DNA of 64,000 bases from Anaerosoma tenue (GTDB taxonomy: Bacteria > Actinomycetota > Coriobacteriia > Anaerosomatales > Anaerosomataceae). This document shows positions 33,584 to 43,500 of the stretch, in pieces; the stretch's first letter is position 1, and every line of letters starts with the position of its first letter. The notes under the pieces are model-generated. The model was not told the origin of the DNA and made no database searches. It worked only from the letters and a program-made list of their open reading frames with translations. The translations under genes and the position numbers were made by a program. The DNA lies in the NCBI RefSeq assembly GCF_023161965.1, contig NZ_JALNTY010000002.1:460552-524551 (forward strand), given 5' to 3'.

Positions 33584-33898
33584 ATGGACTCCACGACCCC
33601 CGCCGCGGTCACCGTGAGGATGATCGCGCTGCTGCACACGTACCGTCGCGAGCGCGGGCTGCCCGTGCTGGTGTCGCTCGAGGTGCCCGAGAACGGCACG
33701 AGGGCGATCGACATCGCCCGGGATCTCGGCCTGCCCATCGAGCGCATCGAGGGACTGTTCCTGAACGGTCGTCTGCTCGGTCTGGGCGCAATGGTGATGC
33801 CCGGAGACCGCGTGGCGTTCGTGCCGCAGGGCACACCCGCGTCGCATCCCGCGTTCTTCGGCCGCGCCGGGATAGAGGAATACGCCGTCAGCGCCTGA
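33584..33898 (+). CDS. MoaD/ThiS-like ubiquitin-fold protein
   Basis: A 104-residue protein with the beta-grasp pattern of MoaD/ThiS (VRMIALLHTYR, VLVSLEVPENGTRAIDIARDLGLP, GLFLNGRLLGLGAMVMPGDRVAFVP). The C-terminus continues past the usual end and lacks the Gly-Gly required for activation, ending YAVSA, so it is unlikely to be a sulfur carrier in the classical way. GAGAGGA precedes the ATG at 33584. No ThiF/MoeB partner is nearby. Confidence 0.65.
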   Translation: MDSTTPAAVTVRMIALLHTYRRERGLPVLVSLEVPENGTRAIDIARDLGLPIERIEGLFLNGRLLGLGAMVMPGDRVAFVPQGTPASHPAFFGRAGIEEYAVSA

Positions 33899-33913
33899 CC
33901 AGCGGCGCCGTCT

Positions 33914-35323
33914 CTACGAGCCGTTTCCCCCGATCAACCCCGTGACCGAGTCCTTCGCGTCGCCGAAGAGCAGGATCGCCTTGGGGTCGTCGTAGAGCGG
34001 GTTGGGGACCCCCGAGTAGCCCGGACGGCCGTCGAGGTTGCACACGATCACCGCGCCGGCTTCGTGCACGCGCAGGATCGGCATGCCCGAGATGGGCGTG
34101 TCGGCCGCCGTGATCGCCGCGGGGTTCACCACGTCGCTCGCGCCCACGACGATCGCCACGTCGGTCGACGCGAAGTCGTCGTTGATCGCGTCCATCTCGT
34201 AGAGGTCGTCGTAGTCCACGTCGGCCTCGGCAAGCAGCACATGCATGTGTCCTGGCATGCGTCCCGCAACAGGATGCACGGCGAACCGGACGAGCTTGCC
34301 GGCCGCCGAGAGACGCTTGGCCAGCGCGGCCACCTCATGCTGCGCCTGCGCGAGCGCCATGCCGTAGCCGGGCACGATGATCACCGAGGTGGCGCCGGCG
34401 AGCACCGATCGCGCCTCCCTCAGCGCGTCATCGGCCGAGGCGGCGGGGCGTGGGCCGGCCTCACCGATCGCCGAGGCGGGCTCGGCCGGCGGGGCCGCCT
34501 GAGACGCCGCGAGTTGGCGGCCGGTGAGGATCGCCCCCACGCTGCGGTTCATCGCCTTGGCCATCACAAGCGTGAGGATCGTGCCTGACGATCCCACCAT
34601 CGCGCCGGCCGCCACCAGCATCTGGTTGGCGATGCTCACGCCCACGAACGCCGCGGCGAGTCCGGAGAACGCGTTGAGGAGCGAGATCATCACCGGCATG
34701 TCGGCGCCGCCCACGCGGATGGAGAGCGCGGCGCCGAGCACGAGCGCGGCGCCCGCGAGGATCGCCACGGCGGCTATCCGCTGCACGCCGGTGACCGAGA
34801 GGAGGAGCACGCCCATCGAGGCCACGGCGGCGACCAGCATGAGGATGGCGAGGTCGTGGCCGGGCGCGGTGCGGGGCCTGCCGTCCATCCGGCCGTCGAG
34901 CTTGGCCGCCGCGATGGCGCTTCCCGCGAGCGCCACGCCGCCCACGAGGGCGGCCGCCACGCCGAACGCCACGGGCAGCACGCCCGCCTCGGCGTCCATC
35001 CGCGCGAGCTCCACCGCCGAGACGATGAGCGACGCCCCGCCGCCCGCGCCGTTCTGGAGCGCGATGAGCGCGGGGATGCGGGTCATCGTGATGCGCGCCG
35101 AGACGAGCAGACCGAGGGCGCCGCCAACCACCGCAGCCGCTGCCACGACCCACGGCTCGGCGATGGTGTGGCGCGATACGAGCAGGCCGAGGGCGGCCGC
35201 GAACGCGAGCGCGGTGGTGATGTTGCCGCGCCGCGCGCCCTTGGGAGTGCGGAACTGTGCGATCCCGGCGATGAACACCGCGATCACCACAAGATCGATA
35301 AGGAGGTCCTGCCAGTGGTCCAT
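33914..35323 (-). CDS. pntB: NAD(P) transhydrogenase subunit beta
   Basis: A 469-residue membrane protein. About nine hydrophobic helices (1-260) are followed by the NADP(H)-binding domain III (VIIVPGYGMALAQAQHEV, FAVHPVAGRMPGHMHVLLAEADV, NPLYDDPKAILLFGDAK). With the two alpha subunits it couples hydride transfer between NAD(H) and NADP(H) to the proton gradient. The ATG at 35323 is preceded by GGGG. It is the third gene of a three-gene operon, 31 bases behind the small alpha subunit. Confidence 0.95.
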   Translation of the reverse strand: MDHWQDLLIDLVVIAVFIAGIAQFRTPKGARRGNITTALAFAAALGLLVSRHTIAEPWVVAAAAVVGGALGLLVSARITMTRIPALIALQNGAGGGASLIVSAVELARMDAEAGVLPVAFGVAAALVGGVALAGSAIAAAKLDGRMDGRPRTAPGHDLAILMLVAAVASMGVLLLSVTGVQRIAAVAILAGAALVLGAALSIRVGGADMPVMISLLNAFSGLAAAFVGVSIANQMLVAAGAMVGSSGTILTLVMAKAMNRSVGAILTGRQLAASQAAPPAEPASAIGEAGPRPAASADDALREARSVLAGATSVIIVPGYGMALAQAQHEVAALAKRLSAAGKLVRFAVHPVAGRMPGHMHVLLAEADVDYDDLYEMDAINDDFASTDVAIVVGASDVVNPAAITAADTPISGMPILRVHEAGAVIVCNLDGRPGYSGVPNPLYDDPKAILLFGDAKDSVTGLIGGNGS

Positions 35324-35354
35324 CAACGCCCCGTTCGGTGTTGGTGCTGTCCGG

Positions 35355-35633
35355 TCACTGCTGCCTGAAGAACGCGGCCATGCGGCCGGTGACGGCGAAG
35401 CCGCCCACCAGGTTGAACGCCGCCAGCACGATGGCAAGCGCACCCAACCCCGCCTCCACGCCCGAGATGCCGGTGGTGAAGAGCAGCATGGCGCCAAGGA
35501 TGGTCACGGCCGAGATGCCGTTGGTGAACGCCATCAGCGGGGTGTGCAACCGCTGGGGGACCCGTGATATGAGCACGTAGCTCAGTGCGGTCGTCACAGC
35601 GAACACCCCGAGCATGAGCAGTACCTCTTGCAC
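35355..35633 (-). CDS. pntAB: NAD(P) transhydrogenase subunit alpha, membrane part
   Basis: A 92-residue protein with three hydrophobic helices corresponding to the C-terminal membrane part of E. coli PntA, here a separate gene as in Rhodospirillum and many Gram-positives. The RLHTPLMAFTNGISAVTILGA segment is highly characteristic. It lies between the soluble alpha subunit (26 bases away) and pntB. Confidence 0.95.
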   Translation of the reverse strand: MQEVLLMLGVFAVTTALSYVLISRVPQRLHTPLMAFTNGISAVTILGAMLLFTTGISGVEAGLGALAIVLAAFNLVGGFAVTGRMAAFFRQQ

Positions 35634-35659
35634 GATGCGGCTCCTTGGATAGCGGTCTG

Positions 35660-36823
35660 TCAGCCGAGCAGGCCCATGGCGTGCAGCGCACCATGATGCA
35701 CGATGTCGCCGTTGCGTGTCACGAGCGTGTGGCGGACGATCTCGTCGTCCAGGTCGGGCGCGTCGAGCCCGTTCTTGAAGAGGTTCTTCACGAACTCAAG
35801 CATGTTCTTGCCGTAGAGCCAGCTTGCGTGCACCGGCACCGAGCCCGGGATGTTCACGTACCCCATCACGTTCACGCCCGACACGACGGTCTCCTGCGCC
35901 GGGACGGTGGCCGAGCAGTTCCCACCCTGGTCCACCGACACGTCCACGATCACGGAGCCCGCGCGCATCGAACCGATCATCTCGTTGGTGATCAGCACCG
36001 GCGCCACCTCGCCCGGCACCAGCGCGCTCGCGATGATGATGTCGGCGCTCGCCACGGAGGATGCGATGGCCTCGCGCTCTCGCGCGAGCCACTCGTCGGG
36101 CAGCGCGCCCGCATAGCCGCCTTCGCCGATAGCGTATTCGTCCGGCGCCTCGAAACCCACGATCTTGGCACCGAGACTCATCGCTTCCTCACGGGCCGCT
36201 GCACGGATGTCCACCGCTTTGACCACGCCGCCGAGCCGCTTGGCTGTGGCGATCGCCTGCAGCCCGACCACACCGGTGCCGATGATGAGGATCTCGGCGG
36301 GTCGGGTGGCCCCGATCGCGGTGCCGATCATCGGCACGAACTTGGGGAGCGCCGCGGCGGCCATGATGACCGACTTGTAGCCGGTCACGGTGGACATCGA
36401 CGAGAGCGCGTCCATGCTCTGCGCGCGCGAGATGCGCGGGATGCCGTCCATGGTGAGCGAGGTGATATCGCGGTCGCGCAGCGAGCGGACGATGTCGTGG
36501 TTCGCCGGTGCGGCGGGGTGCAGGAAGGTGATCAACATCGAGCCTTCGCGCAGCATATCGGTCTCGTGCTTGCCCACGGCATCGTTGAAGTGCGGCTGCT
36601 TCACCTTGAGCACGATGTCCGCGCGTGAGAAGAGCTCCTCCGCGCCGTCCACCATCCGTGCACCGGCAGCTTCGTACTCGGCGTCGCTATGCAGGGCCCC
36701 CATGCCGGCGCCCGTTTCCACGAGCACGTCGAAGCCCATACGCACGTAGGCCGCGACCTCTTCGGGGAGTGCCGCGACCCTGTGTTCGCGCTCGAGTATC
36801 TCCTTCGGAATCCCGATGACCAT
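35660..36823 (-). CDS. pntAA: NAD(P) transhydrogenase subunit alpha, NAD-binding part
   Basis: A 387-residue soluble subunit (domain I) related to alanine dehydrogenase. It has GIPKEILEREHRVAALPE at the start, the mobile-loop/NAD-binding LIIGTGVVGLQAIATAKRLG Rossmann motif, and SVIVDVSVDQGGNCSAT. It binds NAD(H) on the cytoplasmic side. GGGAGG precedes the ATG at 36823; the upstream extension is not coding. It is the first gene of pntAA-pntAB-pntB, divergent from carbamate kinase with a 188-base regulatory gap. Confidence 0.95.
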   Translation of the reverse strand: MVIGIPKEILEREHRVAALPEEVAAYVRMGFDVLVETGAGMGALHSDAEYEAAGARMVDGAEELFSRADIVLKVKQPHFNDAVGKHETDMLREGSMLITFLHPAAPANHDIVRSLRDRDITSLTMDGIPRISRAQSMDALSSMSTVTGYKSVIMAAAALPKFVPMIGTAIGATRPAEILIIGTGVVGLQAIATAKRLGGVVKAVDIRAAAREEAMSLGAKIVGFEAPDEYAIGEGGYAGALPDEWLAREREAIASSVASADIIIASALVPGEVAPVLITNEMIGSMRAGSVIVDVSVDQGGNCSATVPAQETVVSGVNVMGYVNIPGSVPVHASWLYGKNMLEFVKNLFKNGLDAPDLDDEIVRHTLVTRNGDIVHHGALHAMGLLG

Positions 36824-37011
36824 GGTTCCTCCCGATCTCCTGTCGACGGCCCATCCTGTATAAACTGACCCTTGTGCTGTATACCATACGCGGAGCCCCG
36901 TAGCCCCACCCTCTATGTTCCCCGGGCCTGGGCCACGGACACGCCGAGCGGGTATCATCATGTTCTCGGTAGCAGAGACGCCGATCGGACGCCTGAGAGG
37001 CTGGGACACGG

Positions 37012-37956
37012 ATGCGCAAGCCGACGATCGTGGTAGCGCTGGGCGGCAACGCCCTCTTGCGCCGCTCCGACCCCATGACCGCCGAGGTGCAGCGCGCCAA
37101 CATCAAGGTGGCGGTTGAGGCGCTCGCGCCGCTCGCCGAGGACCACAACCTCGTGCTCGCTCACGGCAACGGTCCTCAGGTGGGGCTGCTGGCCCTGCAG
37201 GCCGCGTCGTACCCGGCGGTCGAACCCTACCCGCTCGATGTGCTGGGCGCCCAATCCCAGGGCATGATCGCGTACATGCTCGAGCAGGAGCTCGGCAACG
37301 TGCTTCCGCCCGACAAGCCGATCGCCACGTTGCTCACAATGGTGGAGGTCGACCCCGACGACCCCGCGTTCGACGATCCCACCAAGTTCGTCGGCCCCAC
37401 CTACGTCAAGAGGAAGGCAGACGCTCTTGCCGGGAAGAAGGGCTGGGTCTTCAAGCGGGACGGCGGACTGTGGCGTCGGGTGGTGGCGTCTCCGGAACCC
37501 AGGCGGATCTTCGAGCTGCAACCGATCAGGTGGCTCATCGAGAAGGACGCGGTGGTGATCTGCACCGGCGGAGGCGGCATCCCCACGGCCTTCTCCAAGG
37601 AGCGGCCCAACACGCTCATCGGCGTGGAGGCCGTGATCGACAAGGACCTCGCGAGCGAACTGCTCGCGAGGGAACTCGGCGCGGCGCTCTTCATCATGGC
37701 CACCGATACGGACGGCGTGTACCTCGACTGGATGAAGCCCGGGCAGCGCCGCCTTGGCTGGGTGACGCCGGACGAGCTGGAGGCGTATGAGTTCCCTGCC
37801 GGTTCGATGGGGCCCAAGGTGGAGGCGGCCACGCGCTTCGTGCGGGCGACGGGCAATCGCGCGGCGATCGGCAGGCTTGAGGACATCACGAGGATCGTGG
37901 CTGGCGACGCGGGTACCAACATCGTAGATGACGTGCCCGCGGACAGGCGGGCGTAG
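37012..37956 (+). CDS. arcC: Carbamate kinase
   Basis: A 314-residue amino-acid-kinase-fold enzyme that makes ATP from carbamoyl phosphate and ADP (or the reverse). The opening [13 protein letters not shown], the HGNGPQVG loop, [10 protein letters not shown] and [11 protein letters not shown] segments fit ArcC. No arginine deiminase or ornithine carbamoyltransferase is adjacent, so its pathway (arginine, agmatine, purine or cyanate) is open. Divergent from the transhydrogenase operon. Confidence 0.93.
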   Translation: MRKPTIVVALGGNALLRRSDPMTAEVQRANIKVAVEALAPLAEDHNLVLAHGNGPQVGLLALQAASYPAVEPYPLDVLGAQSQGMIAYMLEQELGNVLPPDKPIATLLTMVEVDPDDPAFDDPTKFVGPTYVKRKADALAGKKGWVFKRDGGLWRRVVASPEPRRIFELQPIRWLIEKDAVVICTGGGGIPTAFSKERPNTLIGVEAVIDKDLASELLARELGAALFIMATDTDGVYLDWMKPGQRRLGWVTPDELEAYEFPAGSMGPKVEAATRFVRATGNRAAIGRLEDITRIVAGDAGTNIVDDVPADRRA

Positions 37957-37998
37957 GCGGCTGGCCGGCGCGTCCGGTCGTGACGACAGGGGGTCGTG

Positions 37999-38934
37999 AT
38001 GCGTGTCGCGATCGCAGGCGGCAACGGATTCATCGGCAGGCGGCTCACGGATCAGCTCCTCGAGGCCGGCCATGATGTGACCTGGCTCTCGCACCGTCCC
38101 GGCCGGTACCGGCTTGCGGGGGGTGTGACCGAGGTCGCCTTCGAGTACATGGCGCCGCTCGGCGACGGGCCGCTTCCGGAGTGGGCCGAGGCGGTCGCCT
38201 CCGCAGACGTGGTGGTGAACCTCTCGGGCTACCCGATCGTCATGCGGTGGAACGACGAGCGCAAGCAGCTCCTGCGCGACAGCCGGGTGTACACGGCCCG
38301 GGCGCTCAAGGAGGCGATCAGGCGCGCGCGAGAGGGAGGTGGCGGTCCCTCGGCATACATCGGCGCGAGTGCGGTAGGCATCTACGGCGACGAGGGCGAC
38401 ACGGTGCTCGATGAGAGCGCTCCGGCGGGGACCGACTGGCTCTCGCAGCTAGGCGTGGCATGGGAACGCGAGACGTTCGCGGTGGGCGACGAGACCGGCG
38501 TGCGGGTCGTGGCGGTGCGCACGGGTCTCGTGCTCGGCAGCGAAGGGTTCCTGCCCAAGGTGGCGCTGCCCGCCAAGCTCTTCGTGGGGGGTCCCGTGGG
38601 GAGTGGGCGCCAGTGGACGCCCTGGATACACGCCGCCGACATCGCCGGCATATACAAGTTCGTGATCGAGCACGACGACGTCTCCGGCCCGGTGAACGGC
38701 ACGGCGCCGCAGCCGGTGACGATGCGCGAGTTCTCCGGAGCGCTCGGCCGCGTGTTGCACCGGCCATCATGGCTTCCGGTGCCAGGCTTCGGGTTGAGGA
38801 TCGTGCTGGGCGAGGTCGCGCCGTACATGGTCTACAGCCAACGTCCCACCACGCGGAAGCTCGAGGATGCCGGCTATGAGTTCGCCTACCCGGAGTTGGG
38901 TCCAGCGCTCGAGTCCGCGGTGAAGGAGCTGTAG
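37999..38934 (+). CDS. TIGR01777-type NAD(P)-dependent epimerase/dehydratase-like protein
   Basis: A 311-residue Rossmann-fold protein of the YfcH/TIGR01777 group. The dinucleotide loop is AIAGGNGFIGRRLT; the VVVNLSGYPI, SASAVGIYG-like (GASAVGIYGDEGD) and PWIHAADIAGIYKFVIE segments and the C-terminal DUF1731-like VPGFGLRIVLGEVA are diagnostic. The substrate is unknown. The ATG at 37999 has GGGGG upstream; a GTG immediately before is in frame. Confidence 0.88.
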   Translation: MRVAIAGGNGFIGRRLTDQLLEAGHDVTWLSHRPGRYRLAGGVTEVAFEYMAPLGDGPLPEWAEAVASADVVVNLSGYPIVMRWNDERKQLLRDSRVYTARALKEAIRRAREGGGGPSAYIGASAVGIYGDEGDTVLDESAPAGTDWLSQLGVAWERETFAVGDETGVRVVAVRTGLVLGSEGFLPKVALPAKLFVGGPVGSGRQWTPWIHAADIAGIYKFVIEHDDVSGPVNGTAPQPVTMREFSGALGRVLHRPSWLPVPGFGLRIVLGEVAPYMVYSQRPTTRKLEDAGYEFAYPELGPALESAVKEL

Positions 38935-39024
38935 CGACTCTGCGCGGGCGCTTGAGCGCATGATCGAGCCCGCTGTTCGAGTATCATGTGCGCACCGCAC
39001 GCGAACGGGCGAGGAGACGCGCAG

Positions 39025-39774
39025 ATGAAGAAGCTCAGCTGGAAGGTGAAGTTCGGGCTCGTGCTGGTGGCTCTGAGCGCGGTGATGCTCTACGCGCATT
39101 CGGTCGCTTTCCACCACAGCGACCTGCACGAGTTCGGCCCGTTCCTCCTCACGCACGAGATCGCGATGATGCCGCTCGAGGTGCTGGTGGTGACGCTCGT
39201 GATCCACTCGTTGCTCGAGCGTCGCGAGCACGAAGAGAAGATGCACAAGCTCAACATGGTCATCGGCGCGTTCTTCAGCGAGGTGGGCGACGAATTGCTG
39301 CGCCGGACGGCCGGGTTCGATGAGACGGTGGAGATCCGCGAGCACTTCCTGGTGAGCAACGAGTGGGACTCACGTCGCTACGCCACGGCGAAGACCGCGA
39401 TCCTCGGCTACGACTACGGCATCAACGCGCGCGCTGAGGATCTCGAGGCGCTCGGCGGGTTCCTTGCCGGCAAGCGGCAGTTCCTGCTGGGCTTGCTGCA
39501 GAACCCCACGCTGCTGGAGCACGAGACGTTCACCAATGCATTGTGGGCAGTCTTCCATCTCTCCGAGGAGCTCGGCTACCGTCCTGGCTTTGCGGATCTG
39601 CCCGAGAGCGACATCGTCCACCTCAACGGCGACCTTCAGCGGGCATACGCCGCGATCGCGGTGGAGTGGCTCGACCACGTGCGGCACCTGCAGAAGGAGT
39701 ATCCGTACCTGTTCTCGCTCGCGGTACGTCGCAATCCGCTCGATACGGGCGCGTCCGTGGTGGTGGGCGGGTAG
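39025..39774 (+). CDS. Membrane protein with long cytoplasmic helical domain
   Basis: A 249-residue protein of unknown family. Two hydrophobic helices (about 7-25 and 40-60) are followed by a Glu/Arg-rich coiled segment (LLERREHEEKMHKLNMVIGAFF) and an all-helical domain of about 170 residues. GAGGAG stands before the ATG at 39025, which excludes 13 upstream residues. It is preceded by the epimerase gene (90-base gap) and followed convergently by an RDD protein. A sensory or scaffold role is possible. Confidence 0.65.
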   Translation: MKKLSWKVKFGLVLVALSAVMLYAHSVAFHHSDLHEFGPFLLTHEIAMMPLEVLVVTLVIHSLLERREHEEKMHKLNMVIGAFFSEVGDELLRRTAGFDETVEIREHFLVSNEWDSRRYATAKTAILGYDYGINARAEDLEALGGFLAGKRQFLLGLLQNPTLLEHETFTNALWAVFHLSEELGYRPGFADLPESDIVHLNGDLQRAYAAIAVEWLDHVRHLQKEYPYLFSLAVRRNPLDTGASVVVGG

Positions 39775-39801
39775 GGCTCACCCGCAGCATACGGGACCCT
39801 T

Positions 39802-40455
39802 TCAGGCTCGCAGCACCACGCTGCCGCTCAGCAGGTCGTGCAGCGCCTGCTTCCGGCGACTCCACGCCGCCATCAGAAAGCCGAGCATCAATGGAGCCGC
39901 CGACAGCGGCTTGAGAGCCGTGCGCAGCACGGATCTTCCGATTCCGGCCCGATCGCCGTCTGTCCGCGCAACGCGCAGTCGCATCACGAGTTTCCCGGGT
40001 GATGCTCCGCGTCGCGTAGCCTCAGGAAGGGCGAAGTACAGGAGTGCCACCAGCACAGCCATGAGCCAGCGTCCACCGGAGATCAGCCACAGCGCACGGC
40101 CAAGTGCGACGCCGTCGGGGGCGAACGCGGTGCTCTCAAGGATGCGCGTGGTGGCGAAGTCGTAGAACCCCGACATCACGAACCACAACAGGCCGATGAG
40201 AACGCCGTCGATGAGCGCTGCGATGAAGCGCCGCCAGAAGCCGGCGTACCGGAGGGCCTGCACGGTGGCGGGCCATGCTGGTGCGGTCTGCGGAGCGGCA
40301 GCGGGTGCTGGCTGGGGCGCCGGAGCGGGTGCGGGAGCGGCCTGCGGTGCCGGTTGCGCCACCTGTGGCGCGGGGGCGGGCTCCATCGGCGCTCCACAGC
40401 GCGTGCAGAACCTGTCGCTACCGGATACCTGCTGACCGCACTTCACGCAGTACAT
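39802..40455 (-). CDS. RDD-family membrane protein with N-terminal zinc ribbon
   Basis: A 217-residue protein. Residues 1-24 form a zinc ribbon (CVKC and CTRC), followed by an Ala/Pro/Gln-rich low-complexity linker (about 25-60) and an RDD domain (GFWRRFIAALIDGVLIGLLW, GASPGKLVMRLRV, ALHDLLSGSVVL) with three or four membrane helices. RDD proteins have been linked to Na+/H+ exchange and other transport, so the role is not certain. Confidence 0.85.
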   Translation of the reverse strand: MYCVKCGQQVSGSDRFCTRCGAPMEPAPAPQVAQPAPQAAPAPAPAPQPAPAAAPQTAPAWPATVQALRYAGFWRRFIAALIDGVLIGLLWFVMSGFYDFATTRILESTAFAPDGVALGRALWLISGGRWLMAVLVALLYFALPEATRRGASPGKLVMRLRVARTDGDRAGIGRSVLRTALKPLSAAPLMLGFLMAAWSRRKQALHDLLSGSVVLRA

Positions 40456-40501
40456 GGGTCACCCTCCTGATGCGGCGGAACGCAGACCGGTGTGGGCGCT
40501 G

Positions 40502-43500
40502 TCACGGCGTTCCCCCCTCGGCAGGAGCCTGCATCTGGTCGAGCTCCTGCTGCATCTGGTTGAGAAGGTCCTCAAGCTCCATGTCGCCCGCCTCGGGCTC
40601 CCATCCCAGGTCGGGCGTCTCGGCGCTGTGCCGCGACAGGACGGCGGGCGGCGCCATCAGGTAGAGCTTGTCGCCCGGGAGCTTCTGGAGGTGACCGTTG
40701 AACACGAGGAACATCGGCATCCATACGCCCGACTCGCGGCCCTGGATAGACCACGACTGCGTGGACGCGTTCCATGTGCCGCGGATCGGGATGGTGTCGC
40801 CCCAGTGCATCGTTCCGTAGAAGTCGCCGCCCGCCTGCTGGACGATGTCGATGCGCATGAGTCCGCCCTCGCTGAACGGCACGGATCCCGCCCAGGTGCC
40901 GGTGACGTCCTTCGAGGTGCGCTCCTCGTCGCCGTACTCGAACTCGGCCACCTTGCTCAGCGGCCCTCGTGGCGAACCCGGTATCGCGGCGACCTCCTGG
41001 TACGCGACCCTGATCTTCGGGCGCATACCCGCACTGAGCGCTTCGGTCATGTTGATGAGGGTGACCGCGTCGCGCTGCCCGATGCCCTGCAGCATCCGGA
41101 AGAGCTGGTTCTTGCCCGTCTGCCTGTCGGCGTCCAGGAGCTTGTCGATGAGCTCGAGCGGGAACTCGGCCTTAGGCTCCTTTACCGAGAAGGTGGTCGT
41201 CTTCCCGTCGGGCATCGTCAGTGTGACCCGGTAGCCGGATATCAACGCCCCTGAGCCATCGGGCTTGAGCACCTCGGCCGCCGGACTCGGCTTCCAGCTC
41301 ACCGTCACCTGCTCGTCCTTGACGTCCACCGTCGGCGCCGCCCCGGGGTACATGCCGAAGACGACCGGCCCGTGGTCGGTCACCGCGTCACCTGCCGAGG
41401 CGACCGTATCGGGTGCGGTGACGTATGTCTCAGCGCGCATGACGTGGAAGCGGCGTTGCGTGGGGAGCACGCAGCCGCCGGTGATCTCGTCCCACTCACC
41501 CTTGCCGGCGGCGGGGACGCTCAGCCGGACTACCGCCCCGCGTTCTTCGACCCCGAGGGTGGAGAGCACGTATACGGGGTCGGTGGGCGTGCTCGCGCCG
41601 GGCTGAACCGGCGCACCTGCGATGTCGATCTGCGTGATGAGCGTTGAGAGCGGAGAACCGCCCTTCACGAACCGCATCACGTGCATCGGGTGTGCGGCGT
41701 CTATGGTGGCCTTTGGGGTCCTCGGGGTCGTGCCGGTGCCGGTGTGCGCGGTGGCGAGGTCGTCCCCCGAGGCGTAGGTGAAGGCGTAGAAGACCTTCTG
41801 GAGCGACTCGGGGGTGCCGCCGGTGGTGCGGTACAGGCTCGCGACGCCGCCGCCGCGCAGAGAGGCGACGTCTTCGTACAGCCTGGGCAGGAACTGCTCG
41901 CGGGCGCCGCCGGTGGTGAAGTAGTAGTCGCGCAGGAACTCGAAGAAGTACGACTCACCGTAGCCGTGTTGTTGGTTGGGTTTCGCTCCCGAGGAGTCGA
42001 AGAACTCCATCGGGTCGAAGAACGCGTCGTACGAACGCTTCGTGGTGTCCCACGTGGCGGCGTACTTCTTCTCGGTCACGTAGTACTTCTCGGCCTCGAG
42101 CTCCAGGAGCACGGCGGTGGCCTCGTTGAACCACAGGTAGGCGTTGCGGTCCATGTACACGTACGCGGATTGCACCACGTGGAAGAGTTCGTGCATCGCC
42201 GCCATCTGGATCTCGTCGAAGGCCGCCTTCTGCGCGGCGTCGAAGGCCGAGGGGGCGGCATCGGGGATCTTGGTGCCGTCGAGCACGATGAACGGTGAGG
42301 ACGTCCAGGTGTTGTGCGCCTCGCCGTACAGTTCAGGCGCGAGCGGCTTGTCGACGATGTAGACGTCAACGGCGATGCCGTACTTCTCGACGCCGGGCTT
42401 CCGGAAACCGCGATGGTCGAGGTACTCGCGGCCACGGTCGAGCGCGGTGAGCGCGTTGCCCACGCGGGTCGGGAGGCACGCCTCCCTCAGCCAGGTCTCG
42501 CTCCGCACTCGCTCCCGGAGCGCTTCGAAATCGGGATCGGCGTGGAGGGCCGCCAGGCGATCCAGCCGCTCGGCCATCTGTGCGCCGAGATCGCGGACGT
42601 CGGAGAAGGGGTCGAGCGCGGGAGATGCGGAGGCGCTGTCGCCCGGCGCGGTACCCGAGGACGTTGCGAGGTCCGCGGGTGTGAGCCGATGCTTCCTGAG
42701 CAGGTCCGCGTATTCGTCAGCGGCCGCTTTCACGGCCGCGGGGTCACGGCTCGGCCACGTCTTGGGGTACATCACCCGGAAGTCCTGTGCGCCGGGAGTC
42801 CAGTAGATGGCGGAGAATTCGCCCGCGGGGATCTCCGCCCGGTCCTTGATCACGAGAGTGGTCGCTGCGGCTACCAGCATAGGGATCAGCACGGGGAGCC
42901 ATGTGCCGTTGTGCCGTGTCTCGATTGCGAGCGTGCCACGCCGCAGTTCGGAGTCCACAAGGAAGACGGCGCCGTCATCGGCGACCGTTGCGATACCCAC
43001 ATCGTCCCAGAGCTGCTCCGGTATGCCCAGCTCCTCAAGGTCGAACGACATCGTCACGGGCTCGTAGAAGAGGTCGCCTTCGGTCATACCGGCGTCGATG
43101 TCGAAGCCTCCGAGCGCGATGAGCCCGTGTGACTGCACCGCGGCATCCGCCGACGCCATCTCGGCCGTATCGAGGGGACGCGCTGTGAATGTGCGCTCGA
43201 CGTCGAGCGCCCCTGCGGGTGCGTCTATCCTGATGCCCGGCAGAGGCTCTTCACGTACCGCAGGGGTGTCCGGACGTACGGGGCCGGCGGGCCGTGGTGC
43301 GCCGCCGCTATCGCCTCGGAAAGCGCCTGCGATCACGTCGGGCAGCAGTCCCCATCGGCCGGAGCGCGCGAGAGGGACGCCTGCGAAGAGGGTCGCCACC
43401 AGTAGCGCGATCGCCGTGCCGCCCGCGATGAAAGCGGTCGTGCGGCGCTTTCGTGCCGGACGCCGCCCCGTATCGGCAGCGGGGAAGGTCCCTGCGAAAT

